Of a stretch of 64,000 nt of DNA, positions 37,717-47,485 are shown in pieces. A program made the position numbers and the translations under genes. Each line of letters opens with the position of its first letter. The stretch's first letter is position 1. The notes beneath the pieces were generated by a model. The model was given only the letters and a program-made list of their open reading frames with translations, made no database searches and was not told where the DNA came from. Location: contig OZ244625.1 of the NCBI GenBank assembly GCA_965218555.1, positions 4,216,001 through 4,280,000 of the forward strand. The letters are read 5' to 3'. This stretch comes from JAPPLB01 sp965218555. Lineage in GTDB: Bacteria > Acidobacteriota > Terriglobia > Bryobacterales > UBA6623.

Positions 37717-37759
37717 GATGAAAGCCCCTTTCACGGCTGTCTTCTGTCTGCTTGAAAAG

Positions 37760-37788
37760 ATTAGAGCACTATTTGGAATCAACTTCAA
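37760..37788 (-). promoter_or_regulatory. Promoter of the DUF1553-DUF1501 operon
   Basis: On the minus strand TTGAAG (37783-37788), a 17-base spacer and TCTAAT (37760-37765) form a near-consensus sigma-70 promoter, with the start codon about 44 bases further. Confidence 0.55.
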
Positions 37789-38217
37789 TCCCTACGCGAG
37801 ACAGGAGGTTTTTTGCGAACACCCGCGCCCCGGATGGCGCCGTCCTTTTCTTTCTGTCTTACAGCTTTCTGGTCTCGCAGACATCCAACTATTACCAGAC
37901 CCTCCCAGAGGAAACTATACCGTGACGGATGGGGCGTGTGGGTTTGCAATACGTGCAGCGCGACGGCATGACGCACGATCCAGCGCAGCAGCCCAGTCTG
38001 GAATACCGCAAGCTCGGCTCGGCTATTGGAGAGCCGCTGCCTCCAACCGAGCCCATCCGTTAGCCTCAACGCACCTCATGATGGAAAGAACCGACCTCGC
38101 CGCTGAGCCGATTCAGGATCGGCTCGGAGTCAAGCGTCCGGCCGACGGCCCGCTACAGGCCGGAATACGGTTACACTCTATTTCTCGCAGTTGATCCCAG
38201 CAGAGGAGGTTTCAGGA
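37789..38217. other. Divergent control region
   Basis: Between the DUF1553 operon and the PIG-L gene. Apart from the minus-strand promoter next to it, I see no RNA gene or protein; AGAGGAGG at 38202-38209 is the ribosome binding site of the PIG-L gene. Confidence 0.35.
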
Positions 38218-39204
38218 ATGGAACGACGTGATTGGATGCAGTCGGTGCTGGCGGGGAGCGCCGGTCTTGCCGCGGTGAGCGCTAGTGCACAAACGGGCGT
38301 CCCTATGCCCGCGACGCATGCCCGCCGGGATACGGAGGTCTACATCGAGCGCGACGAGCCGGGCCAGCCGCACAAGGGCAAAGTATTGGCGGCCATTCAG
38401 CCGCATAACGACGACATGCCGATTTACTACGCCGGCGCGGCTGCCAAGATGATCAAAGAGGGGTATACGGCATACCTGATTCGAACCACGAACGACGAAA
38501 AGCCTGGGCCGGGAACATTGGCCGACACGAACAAGGCGAACGAGATCGACAATTACGAAGTGGGCCGGGTGATGGGCTTTGAAAAGGTCTACGACTTGGG
38601 CTACCGCAATCACCGCATGGACAACGTTTCAATAGTCGAAGTTCGGGCGCGATTGATCTTCCTTTTCCGGCTGCTGAAAGTGAACACAATCATCACCTAC
38701 GACACCTGGGGCCACTATGACCGCAACCCTGACCATTGGATGACCGCCCGGGCTGTGGAATCAGCGCTTTGGATGGCCGGCGGACGCAAGGACTATCCCG
38801 AGCACTTCGATGTCGGCGTGGAGCCGTCGCGGATTCGGGAAACCTATTACTACGCACGAGGTCCGCAGTTGGTCAACCGGATCGTGGATATCTCGTCGGT
38901 GATCGATGTCAAGGCGAAGTCCCTCCAGGTTTGCCAGACACAGGGTCCGGGCGGCTCGCGGGGGTCGCGTCTGAAAAAAGAGCTGGCCGAGAAGGGACTG
39001 CAACTGCCGCTCCTGCGGGGTGATGAAGAGGCGGCCGATATCTCCTACATCAAGGAGTTTGCCTTGGAGCACAACCGAACGCTGGGCAAGCAGTACGGAT
39101 TGGATTGGGCGGAGAAGTATCACTATTGGGGTCCCTCGGTCCTGGCGGGGCAGGGAACGGGACGGGTCAACCAGTATGTCGAGGAGAATGCGGTTCCGCT
39201 TTAG
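38218..39204 (+). CDS. PIG-L family (LmbE-like) deacetylase
   Basis: 328 residues with an N-terminal RRDWMQSVLAGSAGLAAVSASAQ export signal. Zinc motif Q-P-H-N-D-D (H63, D65, D66) is the family's HPDD, and H-Y-D-x-N-P-D-H-W in WGHYDRNPDHWMTARA supplies the second part. PIG-L enzymes remove N-acetyl groups from sugars such as GlcNAc derivatives; this exported version probably acts on extracellular glycans. ATG with AGAGGAGG upstream. Its TAG stop is followed without a gap by a family-1 repeat. Confidence 0.9.
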   Translation: MERRDWMQSVLAGSAGLAAVSASAQTGVPMPATHARRDTEVYIERDEPGQPHKGKVLAAIQPHNDDMPIYYAGAAAKMIKEGYTAYLIRTTNDEKPGPGTLADTNKANEIDNYEVGRVMGFEKVYDLGYRNHRMDNVSIVEVRARLIFLFRLLKVNTIITYDTWGHYDRNPDHWMTARAVESALWMAGGRKDYPEHFDVGVEPSRIRETYYYARGPQLVNRIVDISSVIDVKAKSLQVCQTQGPGGSRGSRLKKELAEKGLQLPLLRGDEEAADISYIKEFALEHNRTLGKQYGLDWAEKYHYWGPSVLAGQGTGRVNQYVEENAVPL

Positions 39205-39380
39205 CCTGTATTTCTCATCACATGGCGAGGCGAAGTGCATGAGAGGGCCGTCAGGACGAGCCACGAGCCGCTTGCCGCGCGCAGGTGTACTTGACCGTAC
39301 ATTGAGCACGGCAAGCAAGCGCAACGAAGTCATGGCGGTCTTATCGTGTGCTGCGGCCGTCAGGTGGTGAGAAATGCAGG
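39205..39380 (-). repeat. Family-1 hairpin repeat, copy 4 (inverted orientation)
   Basis: 176 bp; its minus strand is about 90 percent identical by eye to copies 1 and 2. It starts exactly after the TAG stop of the PIG-L gene (TAG-CCTGTATTTCTC) and ends GAGAAATGCAGG-TTA. Here the element is in the opposite orientation relative to copy 1 yet again meets a stop codon at its end, as expected if its ends are nearly symmetrical. Confidence 0.88.
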
Positions 39381-39499
39381 TTATCTTCAGGGGCTGCTTT
39401 CAGGTACGGCATACAAGTCATTGATATTAAAATCCTCTTTCTACTTCGATCTGTTCATCGATGCAGTAAGAAACGCTTGGAGGCAGGTGCGGAGCCTCG

Positions 39500-42400
39500 C
39501 TAGAACGTTACTCTTGTCATGAGCTGGAAGGTTCTGGGGACCCCCCGGTTGCCATCGATGCGTCCGAACTCGCTTGTTCCGAACACGGTGGACGGGCCGC
39601 GCCAGTTGACACCGTTCAACACATTGATGAATTCAAACCGTAACGTGAGATTCGCATCCTCGAACAACGGTGTGGTCTTCTCGAATGCCACATCCCAGTT
39701 GACAAGCCGCGGTGTTCTGGCCGCTGCCGTCGTTCGCGGCGTCGCACTCACCTGAAGGCCTTTCGTCGGCGCGACGGAACCGGCGGTCACGTATTGGGCG
39801 GCATTGCCGAGCGGGTCGCCCCCTCCGGATACGTCGGCGTTCGCCGGGCGCTGGTGGCTGAATCCGTAAGCGCTCAGCGGATTCGCATTTTGCGTGATGA
39901 CGAGCGGGAAGCCGCTGCGCGCCGTGGACGCCAGCGAGGCCGTCCAGCCCCCCAGCAACTTGTCTTTGCCCGGCAGCCGGTACATGAGATTGAGGTTGAC
40001 GTTGTGCGGCGCATGAAGGATCGAGGGCGAGTAGTCCTGTTCCAACACGGGGCATTTCTGGAAGGCGCACTCGTCCGGGGTGTTGTAGACGGAGCTGGTT
40101 TCGCTCTCCACCAAGGTGTTGGATTCGTAGATGTTGTCCATGTGCCTCGCGAACGTGTAGTTGAGCCGTGCGCCCCAACGGTCGCTGAATCGTTTTTCGA
40201 ACTCGAACCGCAGTGAATGGTAGAACGAGTTGCCGGCGCTGACGTGACGAGCGTAGACATTGCGGAAATGAGGATAGGGCCGGAGCAGCTGTCCGAGCGG
40301 CAATGTCGTTTCGAGGGCGAAGGAGCCGAAATTCGAGTTGCCATGGAACGGATTCGGATAGTGCTCGTTCAACCGATCGCCGATCGCCAGATACGAGTCG
40401 GATAACTGGTTGATGTTGATGACCGAGTCGAGAGTTCCTCCGATGGGCAAGTCGGTCCCCTTGCTGCCGACGTATCCGGCCTTGACCACTGCCGTGTCGC
40501 CGATGTTGCGCTGAAGGTCCAAGGACCATTTCTGGATGTACGGAGAGTCGCGGTATTGCTCGTTGAAGTAGACGTCGCCGCCGACGTTCTGGAGGCGTCG
40601 GTTGGCGTTGCCGACCGGATCGAGGATGCCGTGCGGGAATGGATTGGATGCCGACGCCTCGGGAGGAGTGATGCCGTCCACGCTGGTTCCGACATTGGTG
40701 ACCGCCGTATACCCGTACGTTCCGGTCTCGGACGCACTCGTGCCGGACGGAATCGCATACGGGGCCCAGAAGACGGCGTATCCGCCGCGCAGAACGGTTC
40801 CCGCGCTCAGGCTGTATGCAAATCCGATCCTGGGTCCGGCCTTGATCGGCGGCGGATTCCACTGGTGGGTGGGATGGCCGTCGACCCCGGCATACATGAG
40901 TCCGCCTCTCAGAGGGAAACCGGGAAGCGGCACGTCGATTCCAGGCGCAACTGCCGCCTCCACGGGGAACGGCTGCGTGCGGGCCCAACCGACCGCAAAA
41001 TCGTTGGTGTCTTCCTTGAGGCCCGTTTCCCTCTCGAGACGAAGGCCGAGATTGAGGACAAGATTCGAAGCGACTCTCCAGTCGTCCTGGACGAACCCGC
41101 CGAAGTAGTCCAGAAAAAGATCCGCCCGCGCGCCGAGCGTCGCATTGCCGGCGGCCGGCACACCGAGCAGCAGATCGGCAAGCGCGCTGCCCGAGCCGGT
41201 TTCGGGGCTCGCCGGATTCGGACCCTGCGTGAATCTCTTTCCGAAACGCAGCGAAAACCCGTGTCCGAAATCCAGAGTGCGCAGGCCGAGCCGGCGCCAC
41301 TGCGCGCCGTACTTCAACGTATGGTTCCCGATGAATTGGGAGTAGGTTCCGCTGACCTCTCGGGAAAGCCACTGAATATCGTTGTTGCTGCTCGACCCAT
41401 GAGTGTGCCCGTCGTCGCCGTACTCTGCAATGTGGATCAACGGAAACTGCCCCTGATAGCCATCCTGCGCGTAGATCTTGTCCAGGAAACTGCCCTCGAC
41501 CCCAAGCTGGCTCCGAATCTCCTCTTTGCTGTATACGGGATTCTCTCTGGAATCGTTGAAATAAGTCTGACCGTACCTCAGATTCAGCACCGACGTTGTC
41601 GTGACGACGAAGGTGTTGTTGACCGCCAGGGCATGGACGTCCCGCCCGAGGCTGGATGCGCCAAGGGCGAAGGCCGGCGGCGAATCCGCATTCAGAAGGT
41701 CCTGGTAGTGAGCGAAACCGGGTTCTTGCGATGTGTAGTAGAGGTACGTCGCGGTGAGCTGCCATTTGTCGTTGACCGTGTGGTTCAGGTTGCCGGTGGT
41801 CTGTAGCGCCTGCACCGTCTGGATTCCCGAAGTCGAACGCAGCCCCCCGCCGGGATCGAGGCTCGCAAGCAGCCGTGTCAAAGCCGAGCCCGTTGGATCC
41901 TGCATGGTCTCCGGGATGCGATTGTTGGGAAACGGGCGCCGCTGGCCGTTTGCATCCCGGTCGAACGGGTTATGGATGTTCGATCCGCTCTCGGAAAAAT
42001 CGCCCCTTGTCTCAGCCGCTGTCGGAATCGCAATCGACGTGTTCTCGATGGCATCGTCGGAAAAGCCCTCCGCGGCGAACCAGAAGAACGTGCGGTCCTT
42101 CACGATGGGTCCCCCGAATGAACCACCGGCCAGATTGTAGGGAGCGTCGCTGAGGTCTTGCTGATCGAGTACGCCCGAGTCGAGCTCTTGCTGCTGAAAA
42201 TAGCCCGGTTTTCTCCAGAACGTGTTCAGCTTACCGGGTCGGAATTGATACAGGGCGCTCCCCGCCCACTGGTTCGTGCCGCTGCGGTGAATCGTGTTGA
42301 ACACGCCGCCGCCTGTCCGGCCCATTTCGGCATCGTAGGTGTTCGTCTGCACCTTCATCTCTTGAACGGCTTCGAAGATGGGAATGATCACGGAGCGGTT

Positions 42401-43018
42401 TCGCAAGTCGGTCATCGAAACGCCGTCGAGTGTGTAATTGTTGCCGCGCAGCGGACCGCCTCCGAGAGAGAGCAACGACGAATTGGTTTGATCCGACTGC
42501 TTCACCCAAACCGGGTTTCCCGTGTGCACGACATTGGGTGTGGTCACCGCCATGATGAAGACGTTTCGACCGGGAGACGGCAGGGCTTCGAGTTGCGTGC
42601 GGTCGATCATGGAGGAAACCGACGCCGTCCCGTTCTCGACGAGCGGAACCGTTCCCGTGACCGTGATCGTCTCTTCGACGCCCCCGACGCTCAACGTGAT
42701 GTCCACGACGAGCCAGGACGAGATCTCGATGATCAATTCCTCTCGCACAAAAGGGGCAAAACCCGCCAGTTCGGCGCTCAGCGTGTAGCGGCCGGGTTGC
42801 AGGTTCGGGAACGAATACTCGCCGGCTGCATTGGACACCGTGCTTCGGAGTCCGCCGATTTCCTCGTTCTCGAGCTTGATCCGCACCCCGCCGAGAATCC
42901 CGCCGTTTACGTCCGCAATCATCCCGCGCACACCGCCCTGAAAGGTCTGGCCCTGAGCGCTCGAGGCGGTCCCGAGAGTGCCAAGAAAGGCGGCGGCCCA
43001 AACGAAAAAAATTCCCAT
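39500..43018 (-). CDS. Oar-like TonB-dependent receptor with carboxypeptidase regulatory-like domain
   Basis: 1172 residues. Signal peptide to about residue 23 (SAQGQ), then a carboxypeptidase regulatory-like domain (GGVRGMIADVNGGILGGVRIKLENEEIGGLRSTVSNAAGEYSFPNLQPGRYTLSAELAGF), a plug (TITVTGTVPLVENGTASVSSMIDRTQLEALPSPGRNV, NYTLDGVSMTD, GGVFNTIHRSGTN) and a long beta-barrel ending GRIDGNRGVPRTFQLMTRVTF. This is the outer-membrane Oar/TonB receptor type, expanded in Acidobacteria, which imports large substrates or anchors adhesins. The terminal aromatic residue F is the usual barrel signature. Confidence 0.92.
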   Translation of the reverse strand: MGIFFVWAAAFLGTLGTASSAQGQTFQGGVRGMIADVNGGILGGVRIKLENEEIGGLRSTVSNAAGEYSFPNLQPGRYTLSAELAGFAPFVREELIIEISSWLVVDITLSVGGVEETITVTGTVPLVENGTASVSSMIDRTQLEALPSPGRNVFIMAVTTPNVVHTGNPVWVKQSDQTNSSLLSLGGGPLRGNNYTLDGVSMTDLRNRSVIIPIFEAVQEMKVQTNTYDAEMGRTGGGVFNTIHRSGTNQWAGSALYQFRPGKLNTFWRKPGYFQQQELDSGVLDQQDLSDAPYNLAGGSFGGPIVKDRTFFWFAAEGFSDDAIENTSIAIPTAAETRGDFSESGSNIHNPFDRDANGQRRPFPNNRIPETMQDPTGSALTRLLASLDPGGGLRSTSGIQTVQALQTTGNLNHTVNDKWQLTATYLYYTSQEPGFAHYQDLLNADSPPAFALGASSLGRDVHALAVNNTFVVTTTSVLNLRYGQTYFNDSRENPVYSKEEIRSQLGVEGSFLDKIYAQDGYQGQFPLIHIAEYGDDGHTHGSSSNNDIQWLSREVSGTYSQFIGNHTLKYGAQWRRLGLRTLDFGHGFSLRFGKRFTQGPNPASPETGSGSALADLLLGVPAAGNATLGARADLFLDYFGGFVQDDWRVASNLVLNLGLRLERETGLKEDTNDFAVGWARTQPFPVEAAVAPGIDVPLPGFPLRGGLMYAGVDGHPTHQWNPPPIKAGPRIGFAYSLSAGTVLRGGYAVFWAPYAIPSGTSASETGTYGYTAVTNVGTSVDGITPPEASASNPFPHGILDPVGNANRRLQNVGGDVYFNEQYRDSPYIQKWSLDLQRNIGDTAVVKAGYVGSKGTDLPIGGTLDSVININQLSDSYLAIGDRLNEHYPNPFHGNSNFGSFALETTLPLGQLLRPYPHFRNVYARHVSAGNSFYHSLRFEFEKRFSDRWGARLNYTFARHMDNIYESNTLVESETSSVYNTPDECAFQKCPVLEQDYSPSILHAPHNVNLNLMYRLPGKDKLLGGWTASLASTARSGFPLVITQNANPLSAYGFSHQRPANADVSGGGDPLGNAAQYVTAGSVAPTKGLQVSATPRTTAAARTPRLVNWDVAFEKTTPLFEDANLTLRFEFINVLNGVNWRGPSTVFGTSEFGRIDGNRGVPRTFQLMTRVTF

Positions 43019-43294
43019 CTACACCGTCCGACTTTTTGAGTTTTGGAATTTCATGATCGGTTTTACCGCACATCATAGGTAATACACCCGTCGCCGGAAT
43101 GCCGGCCGGGCAAGAGAACAACCCGTGTGCTTCCACTCAGAATATTCGATCGTATACAACATTCGCAGACAGTTATGTATTGAACCGGTGGGTGGCGCGT
43201 CTCGACGCCGTGCCCGGCCGCTGGTCGGCGAACAGGACACGGCGCCATCCCTGGTGGGTCATCCCCGAACTGCCTCTCTTGAGGTTTTGTTACC

Positions 43295-43659
43295 TAACAG
43301 CCCGTGCTGGAAGTCCCGTGGTACGAAGGAAAAAGCGCGGCGGGCTTCTGCGGTCGCTGCGAAGCAAAAGCGCGGAGTGAGGAGGATGGCGGTCCGGGTG
43401 ATCTCCTCCTTGCGAAGGAAAAAGCGAACGACAAAGCCGACGACCTAGGCGGTCGCTGCGAAGAAAAAGCGCGGTCACGGTGGGCGGCAAGGTCAGCACC
43501 GCCGTCGGAACAAAAATGTCCGTCGCCCAAAGGGTTACGCGCCGCTCCCGGACGGCGGCGCGGAGAGTGCGGCGCCGCGTTCCTTGAGCGGCTAGGCGTT
43601 ACTCCCTCGGCGCCAAGGCGCGTAACGCCGCCCGCGTCACTTTCACCACGGGCTGCTAA
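43295..43659 (+). repeat. Family-2 TIR repeat (MITE-like), copy 1
   Basis: 365 bp with terminal inverted repeats TAACAGCCCGTG... and ...CACGGGCTGCTA. The inside contains two direct repeats of GGTCGCTGCGAAGMAAAAGCG and a GCGTTAC/GTAACGC hairpin near the right end. Shares the order of blocks with 53887-54318 (GGGCTTCTGCGG, GGATGGCGRTCCGGGTGATC, CACGGTGGGC, GGGTTACGCGCCGC), which is longer. Ends can be read as TA-RCAGCCCG, i.e. TA target. An internal reading frame (Lys/Glu-rich) is not maintained between copies. Confidence 0.85.
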
Positions 43660-44068
43660 CTACGGCGGGGATGTCCTCAGCTGCTGCCGCCCGTTTGGAA
43701 ACCATTGTTCTGACGTTGCCAGGATTGAAAAGCGCGGCCTGCACGGACCGCCGGAGGTTAGCTGTTTACGAGCTTTGGACCGGTCTCGCTGCAAGGCTCG
43801 ATCCATTGACCCAAACAGATACTGCTCATGGGAATAGTTGCGGCTATACGGTACGCTCCTCAGCGCCGGCTTTTCCTTCCGTATGGCGCGGTGCGTAGTC
43901 AGGAAAAACCCCAAGCCGTCTGAAGCACCGGTTTTTTTCATGAGCCAACCCGCCCGTCGCAACCCGTCTCCGTTGTTCAAGTCGGATATGATCCATTGAG
44001 CAAATGATGTCTGGCCTCGTAATAATCCAACCATGCAAGCGATCAAATGCAGGCACAATGAGTCGACC
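43660..44068. other. Intergenic region after the family-2 repeat
   Basis: 409 bp between copy 1 of the family-2 repeat and the end of the helicase gene. Short frames on both strands (up to 132 codons) overlap one another and match nothing; a TTTTTTT run follows a weak GC stem at 43925-43940. Confidence 0.35.
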
Positions 44069-47000
44069 TCAGGACGCCTCGGCCTCGACCGCCGATTCCG
44101 TCTGCCTGACGGGGATGACGGTCCCTGACGTCATCGCCACGACCAGCCCGCGCTCGGTTTTGGTCATGTCAAGGTAAGCGCGAACCTGGGCACAATAATG
44201 ATCGAGGGTCTCGGGCTTAGGGTTGACATCGCTCTTCCAGTCGATCACTACCTGCGGAGCACCGTCTGAATCGAAGGCGATCGCATCGGCGACGCCTGCC
44301 GTCACCTCCTCATGCGTGTCTTTCGAGGTAGAGGCATACACGGGAAGCTCAGGTATCAAGCGTGGTTTCAGGACGGCGATCTCCGGAAGCGACAAAGCAC
44401 GAACGACGCAGCTGGCGAGCTCGGCCGGGGCCAGTCCCCGGGCAGGATCGTCCGCGATAGGGTGTCCCAACGCACGGATCAAGGATTCTGCGCGAGTCAT
44501 GAGGCCTGTGCGCGTCTCCGCAGTCTCGCCGGTGAGAACCTCCTCGATGAGCTTGTGCAGGATGAGGCCGCGTTCACGCCCGCCCTGGATCATGGCTGCG
44601 GCACTGCTATCCGCCGGTGCGCCGTCGGCATCAGTTACAACGATTTCAGGCAACTCCGCCTGGAGAACCGGTCCGGTCGCACTTTCATCTCGGCTCGGCG
44701 TCAGCCAGACGATACTCCGCTTACGCTCCATGATCGCGGCGGCTTCCGCTGAGAATATCTCGCGTGTCTGTCTGTTCTCCTCCTGGGGCGCCCCGTCGCC
44801 AACCTCAAGTGGAGGAAGTTCAAGGGCGAGCGCCGGCAGTTCGGCCAGCGGCGGATCGATAAGCGAAAGCCATGTCGATTGTTTGGCTTCGACATCGAAC
44901 CGTGGCAGGATCAGAACTTCGCGTGCCCGTGTGGTGGCAACATACCAGAGGCGGACCCGCTCTCGGTCGAGTTCAGCCTTCTCGGCATCGCGCGCCTCCT
45001 CGTATCCAGTCGGCGGCACACCGAACACCGGGCAGTAGAAACGGCCGCTGGCACGATCGGTGACGGCGCTCTCCAGTGTCTTGACCTTGGTCATGGTATT
45101 CACCGGAATGACGATCGGCCATTCCAATCCCTTGGCGGCGTGCATGCTGTAGAGTGTCACCGCCTCCTCCTGGACGTCGGGGCGGCCTTCGACGACGCGG
45201 GTTGCGTCAGTCCAGGCCGCAGTCATCGCTTCAGCGAAGGCCCGCAGGCCCCGGACTGAATAGCCGCGGCTGAAGCTGAGATAGAGATCGACATTGGCGA
45301 GCGCACGTTCGGCTTGGTCGCGATGGCGCTGAAGGAGAATAGGCCGCACGCGCAGCACATCAATGGCTTGCGACAGCAGGTCGTGTGGCGTCGTGGCATT
45401 GACCCTGCGGCGCAACGCCTGGAGCTTCTCAATAATGTCTCGGGCGTAGAGGTGGGAGATGTCCTCTGGAGAGACACGGAGATCCAGCCGCGGCAGGCGC
45501 TCCGGCGCATCTTCACTACGCGGCAACTGCCAGACGATATCGAGCAGTTCCTCCTCGGTCAGTCCCACCAGTGCCCCTCGCAACAGCGCGCCGAGCGCGA
45601 GAGTATCGTGTTGATCGGCGAGGACGCGGGTCAAGGCGATGAGGTCCTGTACCTCCTGGCGTCGGAACAGACCCTTGCCTGCCTGAGTGGCAACAGGGAT
45701 CCGGCGCCGCTCCAGCGCCTCTTCATAGCGCCAGAGATCGCTTCCGGTGGGGGCCAGCAGAGCGATATCGCCCGCTTTGCAAACGCGGCGCTCGCCGCTC
45801 TTGTGGTCGAGAATGGCTTCTCTGCCGATCAAGTGAGCGCACATGTTGGCAACGGCCTCCGCTTCTCCGTCGCGTAGTTGCTGGGCGGAGGCTTTATCCT
45901 CTTCGTCGGCCACCTTGATATCCAGGGCAGCGACGGACGGCCCCTCGTCACGTTCAGGTTGAAATGGATCGAGCGAGATGAATCCAGGCTGACCGTTTTC
46001 GACCGAGAGCGGGCCTTCGAAGAGTCTATTCACGTAGCGCATGATGGGCGCGCATGATCGGAAGTTGGTAGAGATCGACAGAACGCTGTCCGGAGCCTGC
46101 GAGAGGAATGCTTGGCGCGCCCGGATGTAGGCCGTGATGTCGGCGCCGCGGAAGCGATAGATCGCTTGTTTCGGGTCGCCCACCAGGAACAGTGCGCCGG
46201 GACGGATTTGGAATAGCGTCCAGTCGTCAATGGCCTCGCCGAGCGGAGGCTCGCCGCAGAGTCGCCAGAAGATCTCGGTCTGCAACGGATCTGTGTCCTG
46301 GAATTCGTCGACGAGTACATGGGTGAAACGTGCGGCGAGCGCACGGCGCACCTCGTCGTGATCGCGCAGCAGATCGCGCGCAGCGAAGATCAGGTCGTCG
46401 AAATCCAGAAGCGCCGCGGAGCGCTTGTAGTCGCGGAAGCGCTCCATAACCGGCTGCACGAGGCGGATAAGGTCGCTGAGGATACGCGTGGCGACGGACT
46501 GCTGAAGTTCCGTCCACGTCGCGCAGCACTCGTCGTAATGGGCGCTGGCTCGGTAGTTCAACCGATCGCCATCGGCCTTGGCCAAGCCCTTACGCTTGGC
46601 TGCCTCGGCCCACTTGCCTTTTTTTCGATACTTCCGGAAGTCCCTGGAGACCGTACATAGAACCGAATGGGGGCGAACGAGCAATAGCCGAACAAGTTCA
46701 GCGGCCGTTTCGGCCGTCTGAGCGAACGTGGTCTCCTCAGCCAATTCTGCGAAGAGATCCGCGATAACGGCGGTCTCCTCCTCGTTAACGTTTGCATCCC
46801 GTACAAAAGCTCTGAAATCGTCACACGCCTTCCGGAAGGCGATCACGAGAGGCCCCAGGTTCCTCGGAGTGTCGCCGATGATAACGCGATGGCTGCGAAA
46901 ATGGCCGAGTATCATGTGCATCAGCCTGAGAGTTTCGACGGGGTCCTGCAGCACCAGTTCCGCGAGCAGACCGCCGGCTTCGCCCACCAACTCTTCGCGG

Positions 47001-47485
47001 AGCCAGGTCTCGACGATTTCCAGGAAGACGAGGTCTGCCTGATCGCTGTCCATCACGGTCGCGCCGGGATCTATATCTGCTTCAACCGGATAGGGCTTGA
47101 TCAGACGTTGGCAGAAACCGTGGATGGTCGAGCAGGTGAGTTCATCGATCGTCTCGCTCGCAGCAACGAGATGACGACGCTGGTGATCCGACAGACCATC
47201 GGGCAAGGCGATGCGCAGTTCGAGCGGGATGCTCCCGTCAGCCAGTTCGCTGACAAATTCCCGCACTCGGATGAGAAGTTCGCTGGCGGCGAACTCGGTG
47301 AACGTCACTGCCGCAATGGACTTGGGTTCTATGCCATCGGCCAGCATCATGGCGACCCGGCCGGCCATGATCGCAGTCTTGCCCGAACCGGCTCCGGCCT
47401 CCACCAGGAATGAGCGATCATGGATCGCGGTGGCTTCTTGACGGGCGGCATGGTCGGCAAGCGGTTTCTGCTGGGCGGTCATCAC
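44069..47485 (-). CDS. UvrD-type helicase/nuclease (AddA-like)
   Basis: 1138 residues. Superfamily 1 motifs: Q motif QKPLADHAARQ, Walker A EAGAGSGKTAIM (30-37), Ia VTFTEFAA, II VLVDEFQDTD, III LVGDPKQAIYRFRGA, IV STNFRS, V YSMHAAKGLEWPIV, VI RVRLWYVATTRAREVLIL. The C-terminus has a RecB-like PD-(D/E)XK nuclease: ERGLILHKLIEEVL, AGVADAIAFDS and VVIDWKSDVNP. Unwinds and degrades DNA from ends. The second gene of the pair; first bases overlap the stop of the AddB-like gene. Start is GTG 47485 (GTGA overlap) or ATG 47482. Divergent from chromosomal AddA in flanking genes, so an accessory or defence role is inferred. Confidence 0.88.
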   Translation of the reverse strand: MMTAQQKPLADHAARQEATAIHDRSFLVEAGAGSGKTAIMAGRVAMMLADGIEPKSIAAVTFTEFAASELLIRVREFVSELADGSIPLELRIALPDGLSDHQRRHLVAASETIDELTCSTIHGFCQRLIKPYPVEADIDPGATVMDSDQADLVFLEIVETWLREELVGEAGGLLAELVLQDPVETLRLMHMILGHFRSHRVIIGDTPRNLGPLVIAFRKACDDFRAFVRDANVNEEETAVIADLFAELAEETTFAQTAETAAELVRLLLVRPHSVLCTVSRDFRKYRKKGKWAEAAKRKGLAKADGDRLNYRASAHYDECCATWTELQQSVATRILSDLIRLVQPVMERFRDYKRSAALLDFDDLIFAARDLLRDHDEVRRALAARFTHVLVDEFQDTDPLQTEIFWRLCGEPPLGEAIDDWTLFQIRPGALFLVGDPKQAIYRFRGADITAYIRARQAFLSQAPDSVLSISTNFRSCAPIMRYVNRLFEGPLSVENGQPGFISLDPFQPERDEGPSVAALDIKVADEEDKASAQQLRDGEAEAVANMCAHLIGREAILDHKSGERRVCKAGDIALLAPTGSDLWRYEEALERRRIPVATQAGKGLFRRQEVQDLIALTRVLADQHDTLALGALLRGALVGLTEEELLDIVWQLPRSEDAPERLPRLDLRVSPEDISHLYARDIIEKLQALRRRVNATTPHDLLSQAIDVLRVRPILLQRHRDQAERALANVDLYLSFSRGYSVRGLRAFAEAMTAAWTDATRVVEGRPDVQEEAVTLYSMHAAKGLEWPIVIPVNTMTKVKTLESAVTDRASGRFYCPVFGVPPTGYEEARDAEKAELDRERVRLWYVATTRAREVLILPRFDVEAKQSTWLSLIDPPLAELPALALELPPLEVGDGAPQEENRQTREIFSAEAAAIMERKRSIVWLTPSRDESATGPVLQAELPEIVVTDADGAPADSSAAAMIQGGRERGLILHKLIEEVLTGETAETRTGLMTRAESLIRALGHPIADDPARGLAPAELASCVVRALSLPEIAVLKPRLIPELPVYASTSKDTHEEVTAGVADAIAFDSDGAPQVVIDWKSDVNPKPETLDHYCAQVRAYLDMTKTERGLVVAMTSGTVIPVRQTESAVEAEAS

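Noticed and set aside
39633..41765. 710-codon frame inside the TonB receptor gene and similar long frames inside the helicase and AddB-like genes
   Set aside because: They are shadow frames of well-recognised proteins in G+C-rich DNA and contain only Arg/Pro/Ala-rich sequence.
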